Shown piece by piece: positions 12,921-23,162 of a DNA stretch of 64,000 nucleotides. This DNA is from Romanomermis culicivorax (Eukaryota; Nematoda; Enoplea; Mermithida; Mermithidae): positions 1,674,001-1,738,000 of the forward strand of contig CAWUHX010000024.1 of assembly GCA_963922205.1 (NCBI GenBank), read 5' to 3'. Below the pieces are notes generated by a model. That model searched no databases. It worked only from the letters and a program-made list of their open reading frames with translations, and was not told the DNA's origin. Numbering within the stretch: position 1 is the first letter of the stretch; each line of letters starts with the position of its first letter. The position numbers and the translations under genes are program-made.

Positions 12921-13091
12921 AATAAAAGTACATGGTCATTTACTCTTACATGTTATATAAAAGTACCGATACCGGCTGGAAAAGCGGTACCGGAACATCA
13001 CTAATTTTTATTTTCTTGTTATTCAGTAAATTCTGAAAAAAATTTGGAAATTACCCCCCCCCCTTTTTTTTTGAAAATCCTGGATACGGGT

Positions 13092-13307
13092 CATACCTGT
13101 AAGAGGTCCAATCAGTTGGGGGGAGGGTAAACCCAAAATTTTGGGGTAGGAGTCCCAAAATTTCCAAAATAAAAACCATTTTTTCCGAGTTGTGGGGGGT
13201 GGGTATAGGATTGACCAAGTTGGGGGTGGGGGTCCCGAAATTTGAGTACAGGCTTCGATTGTGTTGGGGGAGGGTGTCCCCCCAACCTCTCCCCAATTAT
13301 AGGTATG
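13092..13307. mobile_element. CATACCTGTA MITE
   Basis: Starts CATACCTGTAAGAGGTCC, ends CCCCAATTATAGGTATG, with G-runs of 5-7 on the plus strand and an AGTTGGGGG motif near both ends. 216 bp, non-coding. A further broken end (TTACAGGTATG) follows at 13336-13345, so several copies lie side by side. Confidence 0.75.
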
Positions 13308-13346
13308 TGGTATGCCCCAACCCCCCCCCCAAAATTACAGGTATGG

Positions 13347-13838
13347 CATACCTAGGAGGTCCGACCAGTTGGGGGAAGGTAAACCCAAAATTTTGACGTG
13401 GGGGTCCCAACATTGCCAAAATTTTGGGGAGGGGGTCGAAAAATTCTTAAAAAAGTCGAAAAAAATTCGAAAATTTTCCCAAAAAAGGCCAAAAAAAGCT
13501 ATTTCTTCCCTAACTTTTTCCTATTTTTCCGAGTTTGGGGGGGGGGTTGGGTATGTGGTTGACAAAGTTGGGGTTATGGGTCCCAACATTTGGGTACAGG
13601 GCAAGTGTTGACATAGGGGGCGGGGGGGGGGCGGCCGCCCTCACGAAACTTTTGAAGTACGATTTTTTTCTGTATACCTATAGGCAAATTTGAAAAATTT
13701 TTGAAATTTTTTTGGAAACATACTTAATTTTGAGCATCAGCCCCCCCCCCAAAAAAAATTCCTGGATCCGCCACTGGTATAGGGTTTGACCAAGTTGGCG
13801 GTGGGGGCCCCCACCTCCCCCCCGGTATGACTCACTGC
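13347..13838. mobile_element. CATACCTGTA-family MITE split by a small hAT-like insertion
   Basis: Begins CATACCTAGGAGGTCCGACC and ends CCCCCCGGTATG. The internal order (GGTCGAAAAA, AATTTTCCCAAAAAAGGCC, GAGTTTGGGGG, GGGTTTGACCAAGTTGG) is that of the family. It is interrupted at 13602-13776 by another element. Confidence 0.65.
13602..13776. mobile_element. Small hAT-like MITE ending GGATCCGCCACTG
   Basis: 175 bp. The right end CCTGGATCCGCCACTG is a hAT terminus common in animal genomes. The left end CAAGTGTTGACATAGGGGGC is diverged. Flanks are GTACAGGG (13594-13601) and GTATAGGG (13777-13784), seven of eight bases matching. It interrupts the MITE at 13347-13838. Confidence 0.7.
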
Positions 13839-14515
13839 TGGTTGCGCTCAACCACCGTTTTTTTGTGCACGGATATTTGTGTCAATTGGCACAAGAGACC
13901 AAAAAAATTTGTGTCAATGGCACAAAAAAAATTTTTCTACTAGAAACATACTGAAAACTGCGGCAAAGTTTTATGCCAAAAGTTTGATAAAAAGTTAACG
14001 TTTAAAACGCATTAATTTTTCGTAAAAATCGTGCTCAATCTGTTTTTCAGCTAAACCATATCACTCAGATAGGAAAAAACGTTGCAAGAAAATAGTTCAC
14101 GACAACTCTAAAAGAAATGGAATGCTAACAAAATTTAAATAACTCGAGAATTGTTCACAAAGTTCAAATTGATTCACTTTTCGACTACGAATATAAATTA
14201 TCTAAATATTTTACAACAATGTAAAAACTAGGGAAAATAAAGTCGAAAATTGTTTAAATTTTCAGTCGAAATATTGTACCATTACCAACGATATCGATTT
14301 TTCTATATGAATCTATAGGCGTAGTCATGATTTTTTCCTATGGGGCGCACTGGAAAATTTTCACTCACTACATATAGTTGCAATGTTGCAACAAACTGTC
14401 AAGTAAATTAGGCAGCAATTAAGCTGTTGTCGTATTGTAATTTACAATGTTCTATTTCAGTTCAATGTGACGAGACACTTCTGCAAAAATGTTCAATATA
14501 TCAAAAGAGCCAATC
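13839..14515. other. Spacer with TTGTGCCAATTGGCACAA-type palindrome
   Basis: Near 13880-13930 lies GTGTCAATTGGCACAAG followed by GTGTCAATGGCACAAA. A matching palindrome, TTGTGCCAATTGGCACAA, occurs at 20448-20465. The two may be the ends of an older element now holding everything between them. At the far end (14460-14515) a minus-strand TTTTTGCAG acceptor and a short frame could be the last exon of the orphan gene discussed at 16913-17046. Confidence 0.35.
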
Positions 14516-14989
14516 TTACTGGCCATAAGGTAAAGTGGGATAACTTTGGTCAAAATCGAGTCAATTCGACTTCTCCAACATATAACTTGTTATACATGGG
14601 GAATTCGTAAAAATGTTTCATGGAACTCATATGTCAAAAATGTCAGACAAATCGATTAAACACATCATCTCATAAGTAGCATGCAGATTTAACCTACCAT
14701 TGATCGTTGAAAAGAGCTCACTTTTTGACCAATGTTACCCACCATGGTGGTCAACTTTGGTCGCCATTATAATTTCTGTTCAAGTTACTTTTTTGACAAG
14801 TAAAATCGTTATATCTCACCAGATAGAACGTAACAAAATAAATTTTGGATATAAGGTAACGTATGGTGCACCAATGGGTGGGTAACATTGGTCGACAGAC
14901 AAAACATGAGGTACACTAAAACAATAAACGCGCGTTTTTAAGATCAAAATACATGAAATTAACCAAATTTGAAGGAAGATTAATTGTTA

Positions 14990-16133
14990 TGAGTAACACA
15001 AAATTGACAAACAAAATCATCAGTGGGATAAAAATCATCGGCCAAACAGTTACCACGTATCCGCCCATCACATCTATCAAAGCATGCCCAGTCTTTTTTG
15101 TACTTTTTCTTGTAAATTCTCCATTGAATATGGCAAATGCGACACACATTAGTGCTTCTAGCTTTTTTCGCTTCTTTCAATTCTTTCAGTTGAGCAAGAG
15201 TTGAGCACCCTTGAGAGACCCCTCCTCCCAAAATTTTGGGAATTATTGACGCTCAGCCCCAAAAAAATTGCCCAACCCCCACTACTCCAGACCTCCGGGC
15301 TCCCTTACACGTATGAAAGAGATATAACAAAAAAATCAGTAAATTAGTTTCCATCCATCTATTCTCTGTAACAGCATAGCGAAACGAATCCAATCCACCT
15401 AAGCACCAATCGTCCCACAAATTCTTGCCATCATAGACTACTAGAAGTGGTACACTATCGCCAGCAGCGTTACCACAGCCAATGACAGTAAACACTGATT
15501 TTCCTTCATCAGGTAGGATTCGATGAGGGTCTTGCATGCCTTTGGCACACAAAACTTTGCTGCGGCCAACGTCCGTGCTCAATCCGGTCTCATCAACATT
15601 CTATATACATTCGGGTTTCAAATCCAACACCAATTTTTTACGGTAGATTCAAATAAGTCAAACCATTTACTGGCGACAAATTGTGTCAATGCTTTTGCCC
15701 GGACAGCTGGCAAATTTTGTGGAATTCTCTCAGATAATGGATTTCTATGACGTTTCAACAATGAACGAAACCACTCGCGTCCTACGGTCTTCTTTTCCTT
15801 GAACATTTCCCGCTTGTTTTCATGTAGATAACTTTCGATTATTGTGATAAGGCAATCTTTTGTGAATGGCATGCCCACAACAGCGACAGATTTGACCAGT
15901 TTGGCGAGTAGCGATTCTTCAGCTGCTGTGAGGTACGTTTTACGACCAATCATTCCCGAATGCCTTGCGTTTACTTTGTTTTGTAATGTTTCATGTGGAA
16001 TGTTGTAAACATGAGCTGCTGTTCGAATTTTTGACTCGTTTAGAACGGCCTCGATGGCCTTTTCGAAATCTTCTGTTGAGTAATCAGTCAGGTATTCGTG
16101 CGCATTAGGCTTGCTTTTGTAATGCTTGACCAT
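14990..16133 (-). pseudogene. Degraded pogo-type transposase
   Basis: Reads from an ATG at 16133. The N-terminal third (to about 15625) has a Pipsqueak-type helix-turn-helix (EAVLNESKIRTAAHVYNIP) followed by a CENP-B-like DNA-binding region (AAEESLLAKLVKS, TVGREWFRSLLKRH). The DDE catalytic part resumes in another frame at about 15600 with NVDETGLS (first catalytic Asp), then SVFTVIGCGNAAGDSVPLLV and VYDGKNLWD. Breaks: a frameshift near 15625, a stop codon just before NVDETG, and loss of the middle of the catalytic domain where a MITE fragment (15205-15316) is inserted. Beyond it, 15190-14990 encodes a Cys-rich tail (CRIC, WACFDRCD, CQFC) like the PHD-type zinc finger of some Tigger transposases. 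Not functional. Confidence 0.75.
15205..15316. mobile_element. Fragment of a CATACATGTA-family element
   Basis: In reverse orientation it begins CATACGTGTAAGGGAGCC and continues with GAGGTCTGG and GGGGTCTCTCAA, the same order as the left end of the element at 58812. Only one end is present (about 112 bp). It interrupts the pogo transposase frame. Confidence 0.6.
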
Positions 16134-16912
16134 ATTGTGATGCACATAATCGATGAAAATTATATACAGGATAAAATAATTCATTTGAAAAAGAAGTAAG
16201 ATCGAATTATTTATAAGTAGAAAAATGATCGGCCCAAAAAATTTTAATTTGACCAAAGTTACCCGCCAAATAATGTGGCCAAAGTTACCCGCCCTGACCA
16301 AAGTTTCCCGCCAACTGGCCAAAGTTTCTCGCTTTTGGACAGATGTTTCTGCTCGAAAATGGGTAGTTATTTTTTTATACAAAACAGAAAAGAGAAACAC
16401 TCTAAAGACACTTAATTGTTAGTGAAAGTTTTGAGTGCAGCGGATGAGTGAAACTCATTTTTTTCAGTTTGAAAATTTTCATTTAAAAAAATGGCAACTT
16501 TGTCCACCCACAAATTTTTCAATTTTATTTGGATTTCAATTTCCTATCACAGTAACATGCACTGATCACTTAGACATTAGTGTGCCAAGTTATATCTGCA
16601 TATCTTACAGAGAAAAAATTCGGCGATGTTTCAAGTGAAATTGACCAAAGTTACCCCGTGGCCAAAGTTACCCCACTTTACCTTACCTGTAAGACCTCCG
16701 ACCAGTTGGGGGGGGGGGGTAAATCGGAAATATGGGGGGGGGTAGAAAGAAGTCGAAATTTTTCCCAAAAAAGGGCCAAAAAATATACACTTTTTTTGCA
16801 AATTTTTTTAATTTTTTCCAAACTGGGGGGGAGGGTTGGATGATTTTGGGTACAGGGTTGGCCAAGTTGGGGGGGTACCCCCCCAACCCCCCCCCAAGTA
16901 CAGGTATGTTAC

Positions 16913-17046
16913 TGGCTTCCTTGAAATAGTTTGAAATAACAGCAAATTCCCACACTCGCTTTGTTGTTTTTTCACAAAAGATCCGAGACCAAGTCAGCAA
17001 TAGCATAGTGAATGTTCCCTCAGGCGTTGCAATGGTGACTTGATAG
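16913..17046 (-). CDS. Candidate orphan exon, function unknown
   Basis: Minus-strand open stretch of about 44 codons with balanced protein-like composition (ATPEGTFTMLLLTW, KRVWEFAVISNYFKEA). It is bounded by a TTTTGCCAAG acceptor at the 17046 side and a GT donor at 16912. I do not recognise the protein. The MITE's duplicated TTACTGGC spans the donor. On the far side of the MITE the same sequence reads GCCAGTAAGATTGG on the minus strand, a consensus donor, and 39 bases further a TTTTTGCAG acceptor leads to a nine-codon ending and a stop (about 14480-14455). This suggests a real gene whose last intron received the MITE and then pogo. No upstream exon was identified. Confidence 0.3.
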
Positions 17047-17104
17047 CTTGGCAAAATTTTATCAAAACTTTCATTCAGCCTATGGGCCCCCAATTACAGG
17101 TATG

Positions 17105-17553
17105 CGTTCGGATCGAACATAGGAATAGGAAATATTATAGACTCGGCGCGAAGTGCCGAAAAATCTGTGCATTTTCAGCCCCTAAAACGTCTAAAAATCA
17201 AAGAAATTGGTACTTATCCAGTTTGGTCCACCTAGTACCTTGGCGTCAACCGCTGGCGTCTACAATAAGACAGCTGACGATTCCTGTTGAACAGAAATGT
17301 GAACCTACTGTTCATATTTCCATTCGAGCATCCCCAATCCAATTCAACAATCGACAAAGACCAGAGACACCAAGGAAGCGGAGCCAGCGGCGTAAGCCGA
17401 GGCACCAAGGGTGCCAGCGCAGTGCAGCGCTGTGCCCTTCGGGCGCATCGCATCGCTACGCCCCTCCTAAGCCTAAGATTGTGTAAGTAAATTAGTGCTT
17501 TTACTGATGTACACAGGATAGCTGCTCAATTACTGTACACACCAACGGTTGAC
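17105..17553. other. Spacer with GGCGC hairpin and CCTAAG motif
   Basis: Contains the hairpin TCGGCGCGAAGTGCCGA at about 17152 and a moderately GC-rich stretch at 17380-17480 ending CCTCCTAAGCCTAAG. The same ending occurs at 34350-34385. Open frames here do not look like protein. No gene is called. Confidence 0.35.
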
Positions 17554-17673
17554 ACTGCGGCCAGGGTTGGCAAGGCTTTGGTTTTTTGGTTTTTGGTTTT
17601 TTTGGTTTTTTTAAAAAAACCAAAAAATTGGAAAATCTCTGGTTTTTTGGTTTTTTCCAAAATCATTGGGAAA

Positions 17674-19291
17674 CAGGGTTGGCAAGACCTGGGTTTTTGG
17701 GTTTTTCTGGGTGCATTTTCTTGACAAAATTTGGGTTTTTGGGTTTTTCTTAATTCTTTTAAATTTTCAGATAGTATTGTTTTCAGAAAAAGAATTTAGT
17801 TTTTAGTTTTTTTTAAATTTTAAACTTTTTTTATATTTTAAATTTTTTTATGTTCCCTAAAATTTTTTGTTTTCGTTTTATTTTTTTCATTAAAAAATTT
17901 TTTTTTTAATTTTTTTTTATTTTTTCAAAATTAAAAAAATTTTTCATAGGAAACACGAATGGGAAAAACACGGTTTTGTTTTATCTTTTTTTGTTTTTTG
18001 TTGTTTTCTGTATTGTATTTTTTTATGTTTTCATTTTTTTCTTTCTTTTTTTTGTTTCTGGTTCGTTGTTTTTTGTTTTTTTTTAATTTTTTTGTGATTA
18101 TTTTTTGTTTGTGGTTCGTTAGTTTTTCTTTTCTTTGTTTTTTCCTGTTTGTTTTTCGTTTTTTCCCTTTGGTTTTTTTTGTTTTCTGTATGGTATTGAT
18201 TTTTATGTTTGTTTCTTTCTTTTTTTTTGTTTCTGGTTCGTTGTTTTTTCTTTTTTTTGATTTTTTTCTGTTTGTTTTTTGTTTATCTTTTTTTGTTTTT
18301 TGTTGTCTTCTGTATTGTATTGTTTTTTAAGGTTTTTGTTTTTCCTTCCTTTTTTGTTTCTGGTTCGTTGTTTTTTCTTTTTTTGATTTTTTTCTGTTTG
18401 TTTTTTGTTTTTCTTTTCTTTTTTTGTTTTTTGTTGTTTTCTGTATTGAATTTTTTTTATGTTTTCATTTTTTTCTTTCTTTTTTTGTTTCTGGTTCGTT
18501 GTTTTTTGTTTTTTTAAATTTTTTTTGTATTGTTTTTTAAGGTTTTTGTTTTTCTTTCTTTTTTTGTTTCTGATTCGTTGTTTTTTCTTTTTTTTGATTT
18601 TTTTCTGTTAGTTTTTTGTTTTTCTTTTCTTTTTTTGTTTTTTGTTGTTTTCTGTATTGTATTTTTTTATGTTTTCATTTTTTTCTTTCTTTTTTTGTTT
18701 CTGGTTCGCTGTTTTTTGTTTTTTTTTAATTTTTTTCTGAAAATTTTCAGATACGGAAAGAAACTTCTCTACCTTTGGCTTCATACATTCCAAGCTGCGA
18801 AATCAATTGTCGACGGAAACAGTGCGCAAACTGGTATTCGTTAAGACAAACTTTGGGCTGCTAGAAAGTTCCCGTGACTGTGAATCTGATGAAGTGAGCG
18901 AAGCCGAAGCGTGAAATTTGATTTCCGTAATTTTCAATTTTTTAAAGTGACATTTCAATTTTTAGTGTTTAGATCATGCAATAAAAAATTCAATAAACAG
19001 CCAATCGTTTTAATGAGCCAAATCGATAAAATCGTTGTGCAATGTGCAGTCGCGTGACTCGTGTAAATATGTTACAACCAAATGTATAGTCAGTCTTGAA
19101 CACTGTTCAGCAATTTAATACACTTTATACGTTAAAAATAACATTCTCATATATATTTTAAGTAAAATGATCATTCATTAGTACAAAACTGGAACAAAAA
19201 CCCTAGAAAAACCCACCAAAAACCCAGAAAAACCCAAAAACCCAAAAACCCAAAAATGAAGATTTCAAAAACTGGGTTTTTGCCAACCCTG
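17674..19291. mobile_element. Inner CAGGGTTGGCAAG hAT-like element
   Basis: Ends CAGGGTTGGCAAGACCTGGG and CTGGGTTTTTGCCAACCCTG, with perfect flanking duplication TTGGGAAA (17666-17673 and 19292-19299). 1618 bp. It carries a long T-rich tandem array and, at 18745-18930, a short non-repetitive stretch without convincing coding signal. It inserted into a relative with almost the same termini but different subterminal sequence. Confidence 0.85.
17950..18745. repeat. T-rich tandem array with GTTTCTGGTTCGTTG block
   Basis: About 800 bp in which a block TTTTTTTGTTTCTGGTTCGTTG recurs at about 18050, 18225, 18352, 18483, 18562 and 18692, with a shorter related block near 18111. The blocks are separated by poly-T and TTTTGTTTTTTGTTGTTTTCTGTATTG. 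Spacing alternates between about 80 and 175 bp. Apparent Phe-rich open frames are a by-product of the repeats. Confidence 0.8.
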
Positions 19292-20676
19292 TTGGGAAAC
19301 TGTTTTTTCACATTCACATTGGTCGATCTTCTAGGCATGTATTGATGTCTATCTAAATTAACAAAACAATCAATTTAGTTGAATTGACTTCACTACAAAG
19401 TGGAAAAAAGTCGTATTTTTATGATACATTTCGCACACAAAAGATGTGATATTAATCAATCGATTCGTTGTTACGGTAAGCTTTTTAATTTTCTTAACTC
19501 GAAATTTCAAAATATAAATGAGACAACAATAATGAAATTTTGTACAGATCAGTTCAGTTAAGCACACTGTAGGTTAACAAAGAGAAGAGCTTTTGAGTGG
19601 CTCATTTTTATGTGACTTGACGTCACTACTAGGTAGAAAAAAATCGTACAAAAATATGTATCTATCATGCAAGCGAGGATAGTATATATAATAAGACCGA
19701 TTTGCTGTAGTTACAGACAGGTTTGAAAAGCAAAAATTTGGAAACATCTGAAATGTCTATGTGTGACTTTCAACTGCAGTTTGTAATATTAATAACATAT
19801 GTAATAATCTATCAAGTTAAAACCCTCTTATCGAAAACGGTATACTTAGAAGTTGTGTCATTTCAGCTTTCCTGTGCATTATGTATATATATATATGTGA
19901 TGCATTGATACAATTCTGTGGCTGATTTTTTATGAGTTTTGATTATATACATTGCGTATTATATATTTCCTTTTATTTATGATTTTTCTTCTTTTCCTTG
20001 AATTTGCCCCTTACATATCGGATGCTCTGTTCCATTTTTCCTTTTCTTATGTTCTTCACTCATCGTTCCTTTCTCATGTTCCCGCTATTACTGTATTTCT
20101 ATTGCTATAATAGGGATTTCGTATAGCATAAAATAATGAAACTTCGGGTAAGATTAATACTTCTAGCTGCCATTTTAAGGCTACCTGACTAGTCTTGAAT
20201 AATACAGGGAGCTTCCAGCAGTATTTTCCATATAGTTATTTCGATGTACCAAACATTTTAAAGAATTAAACTAGAAAAAACTACTAAAAAACCATAGAAA
20301 AACCAAAAAACCATTAAAAACCACTAAAAAACCAAAAAACCAAAATGTCGAAATTTCAAAAGTTTGGTTTTTGCCAACCCTGGCTGCGGCAGGTGGACCA
20401 AAGTGGATAAGTGCCAAGAAATTTAATGTTTCACCAGCCAAAAATGTTGTGCCAATTGGCACAAATGCTCAAAATTTTTTGTGCCATTATACTTTGTCAC
20501 CGCATCACTACAGAAATTAATACTCTATTCACTCTTCAGTAAAACTCATATCAAACTTGTCTATCAGTCAATAAAAGAATACATAGTATATAAACAGAGC
20601 GGAATTATGTTTTAACGCTATGCAACCCATCATAAAACATTTATACTGCAAATACTCAAGTCCAACATTATACTTT

Positions 20677-20937
20677 AGGGTTATTGCACGTCAAGTGGTT
20701 CAATTTTGAAAATCATAACGTTCGACCATCTCGGATTTTGACCAAATTTTGTGTAGATGTCGCCCGAAGTCCTAAACTAGTTTTGGAAAAATTTTTTTGC
20801 CGAAGTTAGTTTTGGACTTCAGAAAAATTTTGCCGGAGTTAGTTTTGGACTTCAGATGACATTTACACAGAATTCGATCAAAATCTGAAATAGTCGAGTG
20901 GGGACCCATGGACCACTTGGTGTGGAATGACCTTTCC
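20677..20937. mobile_element. Short foldback MITE, miniature relative of the 54.5-kb foldback
   Basis: Near-palindromic. GCACGTCAAGTGG and CGACCATCTCGGATTTTGACC on the left mirror GATCAAAATCTGAAATAGTCG and CCACTTGGTGTGGAATGACC on the right. Around the centre is a tandem pair of TTAGTTTTGGACTTCAGA. The outer sequence matches the arms of the element at 54525-56970 (CGACCATCTGAGATTTG, CCACGT). Confidence 0.65.
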
Positions 20938-21221
20938 CGAAAATTATAGCTTTCGTTGAAGTTGTCAATGCAAAACATAGGTTTGAATTTGTGACAAAAT
21001 TCACAATATGCAAATGTATGATTTCATGAGCAAAAAAGAAAAAAGTAGATGACAAGAAAAAAGGAAATGAAAGAAACCGAGACAAAAGATAAAAACGAAA
21101 AAATATATAAACGAAAACAAAGTTCAAAACACAGAACGAAATAAAAAAAATATATACAAAGAAAAATATGAGGTAAAGAAGGAAAATGTGAAAAAATGTT
21201 TTTGCATTCTCTATTGCTCGT

Positions 21222-21470
21222 TTGGAATCGCTGAATTGAGAATTCACTCATTTGGGAACTCACTCAATTGGGAATTGCTCAATTGAGAAATCGCTCACTT
21301 GGGAATTCGCTCAACTGAGAATCGCTCACATGGGAATCGCTCAATTGGGAATTCGTTCACTTGGGAATTCGCTTACTTAGGAATTCGCTCAATGCGGAAT
21401 CGCTCACATGGGAATCGCTCAATTGAGAATCGCTCAGTTGGGAATCGCTCAGTTGGGAATAGACCGTTTG
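21222..21470. repeat. Minisatellite, GGGAATCGCTCAATT units
   Basis: About 15 tandem copies of a 15-17 bp unit, GGGAATCGCTCAATT with GGGAATTCGCTCACTT variants. No transposon ends are visible around it. Confidence 0.85.
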
Positions 21471-23162
21471 ATGGATACTGTCATTAAAATCAAGACATGC
21501 TATTTATTAACAAAAAACTCCTTGCATTTGTCCGTGGTGGCGTGAGCCACTACCATCTGTCAGACAATAATAACCCCATCGCCTAAAGGTCACGTTCGAC
21601 AGCTAGGCAAGGTCCACCCGTCTGAACTACCTACCATACTAAATATAGTAAAAGGTTTCCGGTACCTTCAAGTTGATTCTTAATCAAGCTTCCCAGACTT
21701 TAATTGGGCTCTTCGCCTAGGATTCCACGTCTAAAGTTTGTATTTTAGGTTACCAAGCTTGTCTAAAAAATTTTAAGTCAATATAGCAAAAACATAGCAT
21801 ACATTGGATATAATGTATGCATATTATTGACCAGTATGTCCCACTCTTCAATCGAGACATGTTGTCAATCCACCACTTATCATCAAACACGAAGCTACAA
21901 ATACCCCGGACTATCAGAAATTTGCACTTTACTAGCTATAGAACGTGGAGTCACGTCAAAAATAATCCACCAGTCATTATTTGACGGACCGATTTTTTAA
22001 CTTCTATTGCCTTCCTCAATCTATGCAACAGTCTTTTCTATTCAAAAGTTTCAGCCATTGCTCCTCTGAATGAATTTAAATTCTGATATTCTGTATTAAA
22101 CGTGATTAATCAAAAAAGTGTCGACATAATGTGCGCAAACTGAATTGGTATAGTGGTACAAAGTTATATATACTACACTTAATAAAAAATATTTGATGCC
22201 GCCAAAATTATTTTGGGTTGCTCTAATTGTAAATACTGGTTTGTATTTTTCATATGTAAACTGAATGAAAGCTAATAGATAAGAAACTTCTAATAAATCT
22301 CACACCACATAGCTACTTGAGTAATCTAAGGAATGAATACCCTGCTCTGTTTCTGAACTGTAAACTTATAAACTGCTTCCATCCTTGCAGGGTACCTTGC
22401 CACTTCAAATGTACACCTTGATACCTATGAGTTTTCACAGTTGATGAGATCAGTTTCGAGCAAACTTTGTGCCATGATAAGCCAGATACTATTATGGACA
22501 CGATGTGACCAAACAAAGTCCAGTTTTTGAAATGATATTGATAGGGTTGAAACCAAGTACTTCTCCATTAGTCTTAACATAGTTAAAAAATATGACTTCT
22601 CTTAACATACCCCGGCAAGTAAAGATATATGGTGTTGCGTTCGATTTGCAGCGTTTTGGGCTTCAAGTCTGTAAGTAAATCTGCCGATTTGTGCTGTGAC
22701 GCATACCAGAAACGTCAAAAAGTATCTATGTGAAGCTCGACTTTTCCCATTCCTTTCAGAATAATTAATTTTTGCATCCAGAGTTGAGTTCTCACAAGTT
22801 TTTCGGAAAGTATCTTCAAAAAAGTATGAATTTTTCAACAACAAAATGGTTTTTATTGTCTGCTTTCTTGAAATGTGTGTTAATAAAAAAAGTGGAAAGA
22901 AAGCACTATTTCATATTTTTAAGATTTCTTGAACTATTTGTTAATCAGTACTGCATGTGAGCCTACTGAATTAACTGTTATCAAGTTTTCAAATAAAAGA
23001 TCCTACAGTAAAAGCTTAGTGTAAACGACATGATTCATACTTGTTCCTGTTGTTTTTAAAGCACTCTATAAATAACATACTATAGTAAATAAAATTACGC
23101 TGCTCCCGATTTTTTGCTGCCTCTGCCATACGCTGAATCTATGAGATCAGCATGACAGTCAA
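21471..23162. other. Unassigned intergenic stretch
   Basis: AT-rich with one less AT-biased patch (21520-21740). That patch has tRNA-like phrases such as GGTCACGTTCGACAGC but no complete A and B boxes. From 22850 to 23090 there are pieces of the CTTGAAATG / CTATAGT repeat also found at 24223 and 26590. No gene is supported. Confidence 0.35.

Larger units (their letters stand above)
10287..13002. mobile_element. GGTACCGG-ended hAT-like insertion
   Basis: Interrupts the element at 10088-13091. Ends are TTAGCGATGCGTCCGGTACC on the left and GGTACCGGAACATCACTAA on the right, an imperfect terminal inverted repeat of hAT style (TAGNGATG). It carries a minisatellite (11420-12070), a MITE (12531-12920) and a 110-bp stretch (11080-11190) shared with 35350-35462. 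No transposase frame is visible. The target duplication is ambiguous because the flanks are AT-rich. Confidence 0.55.
10088..13091. mobile_element. CAGGCCCGTATTTAGAG hAT-like element, split by an insertion
   Basis: Begins CAGGCCCGTATTTAGAGAGG followed by a G-run and ends CCCTTTTTTTTTGAAAATCCTGGATACGGG. Its two halves (10088-10286 and 13003-13091) together are the reverse complement of the uninterrupted 273-bp copy at 47064-47336, including GTACACATAAACCAACTGAAAA. The middle is an inserted second element. The right terminus runs into a CATACCTGTA MITE, so its target duplication cannot be read. Confidence 0.7.
14528..16683. mobile_element. pogo/Tigger-type DNA transposon
   Basis: 2156 bp flanked by TA on both sides (14526-14527, 16684-16685), the expected target duplication of the Tc1/mariner-pogo group. 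Terminal inverted repeats are AGGTAAAGTGGGATAACTTTGG and its counterpart ending CCAAAGTTACCCCACTTTACCT. Further ACCAAAGTTACCCGCC-like repeats lie inside both ends (14727-14770 and 16250-16330), probably transposase-binding sites. Encodes a broken transposase on the minus strand. Confidence 0.85.
14524..16908. mobile_element. CATACCTGTA MITE with perfect 8-bp duplication, split by pogo
   Basis: The MITE proper is 14524-14527 (CATA) plus 16686-16908 (CCTGTAAGACC to TACAGGTATG). It is flanked by TTACTGGC at 14516-14523 and 16909-16916, eight of eight. The pogo-type element lies in its first TA, so removing 14528-16685 restores CATACCTGTAAG. This shows the family duplicates eight bases on insertion. 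Confidence 0.85.
17562..20382. mobile_element. Outer CAGGGTTGGCAAG hAT-like element
   Basis: Ends are CAGGGTTGGCAAGGCTTTGG and GTTTTTGCCAACCCTG. Flanks are ACTGCGGC (17554-17561) and GCTGCGGC (20383-20390), seven of eight. Ends are followed by GGTTTTTT repeats in mirror arrangement. The interior (19300-20270) has no clear transposase. A second, related element is inserted near its left end. Confidence 0.8.

Noticed and set aside
15618..16400. Start of the pogo transposase at 16400 instead of 16133
   Set aside because: Residues before 16133 derive from the terminal repeat region (ACCAAAGTTACCC units) and do not resemble transposase; the helix-turn-helix begins just after 16133.
17040..17490. 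148-codon open frame with KPRHQGCQRSAALCPSGASH
   Set aside because: No family resemblance, overlaps MITE and hairpin sequence, and its length comes from a locally GC-rich patch.
17959..18844. Long Phe-rich open frames that look like membrane proteins
   Set aside because: They are translations of the T-rich tandem array inside a transposon; three overlapping frames are all open for the same reason.
21513..21610. Possible tRNA gene or tRNA-derived SINE
   Set aside because: GTTCGA is present but no complete B box, no A box at the right spacing and no cloverleaf could be drawn.
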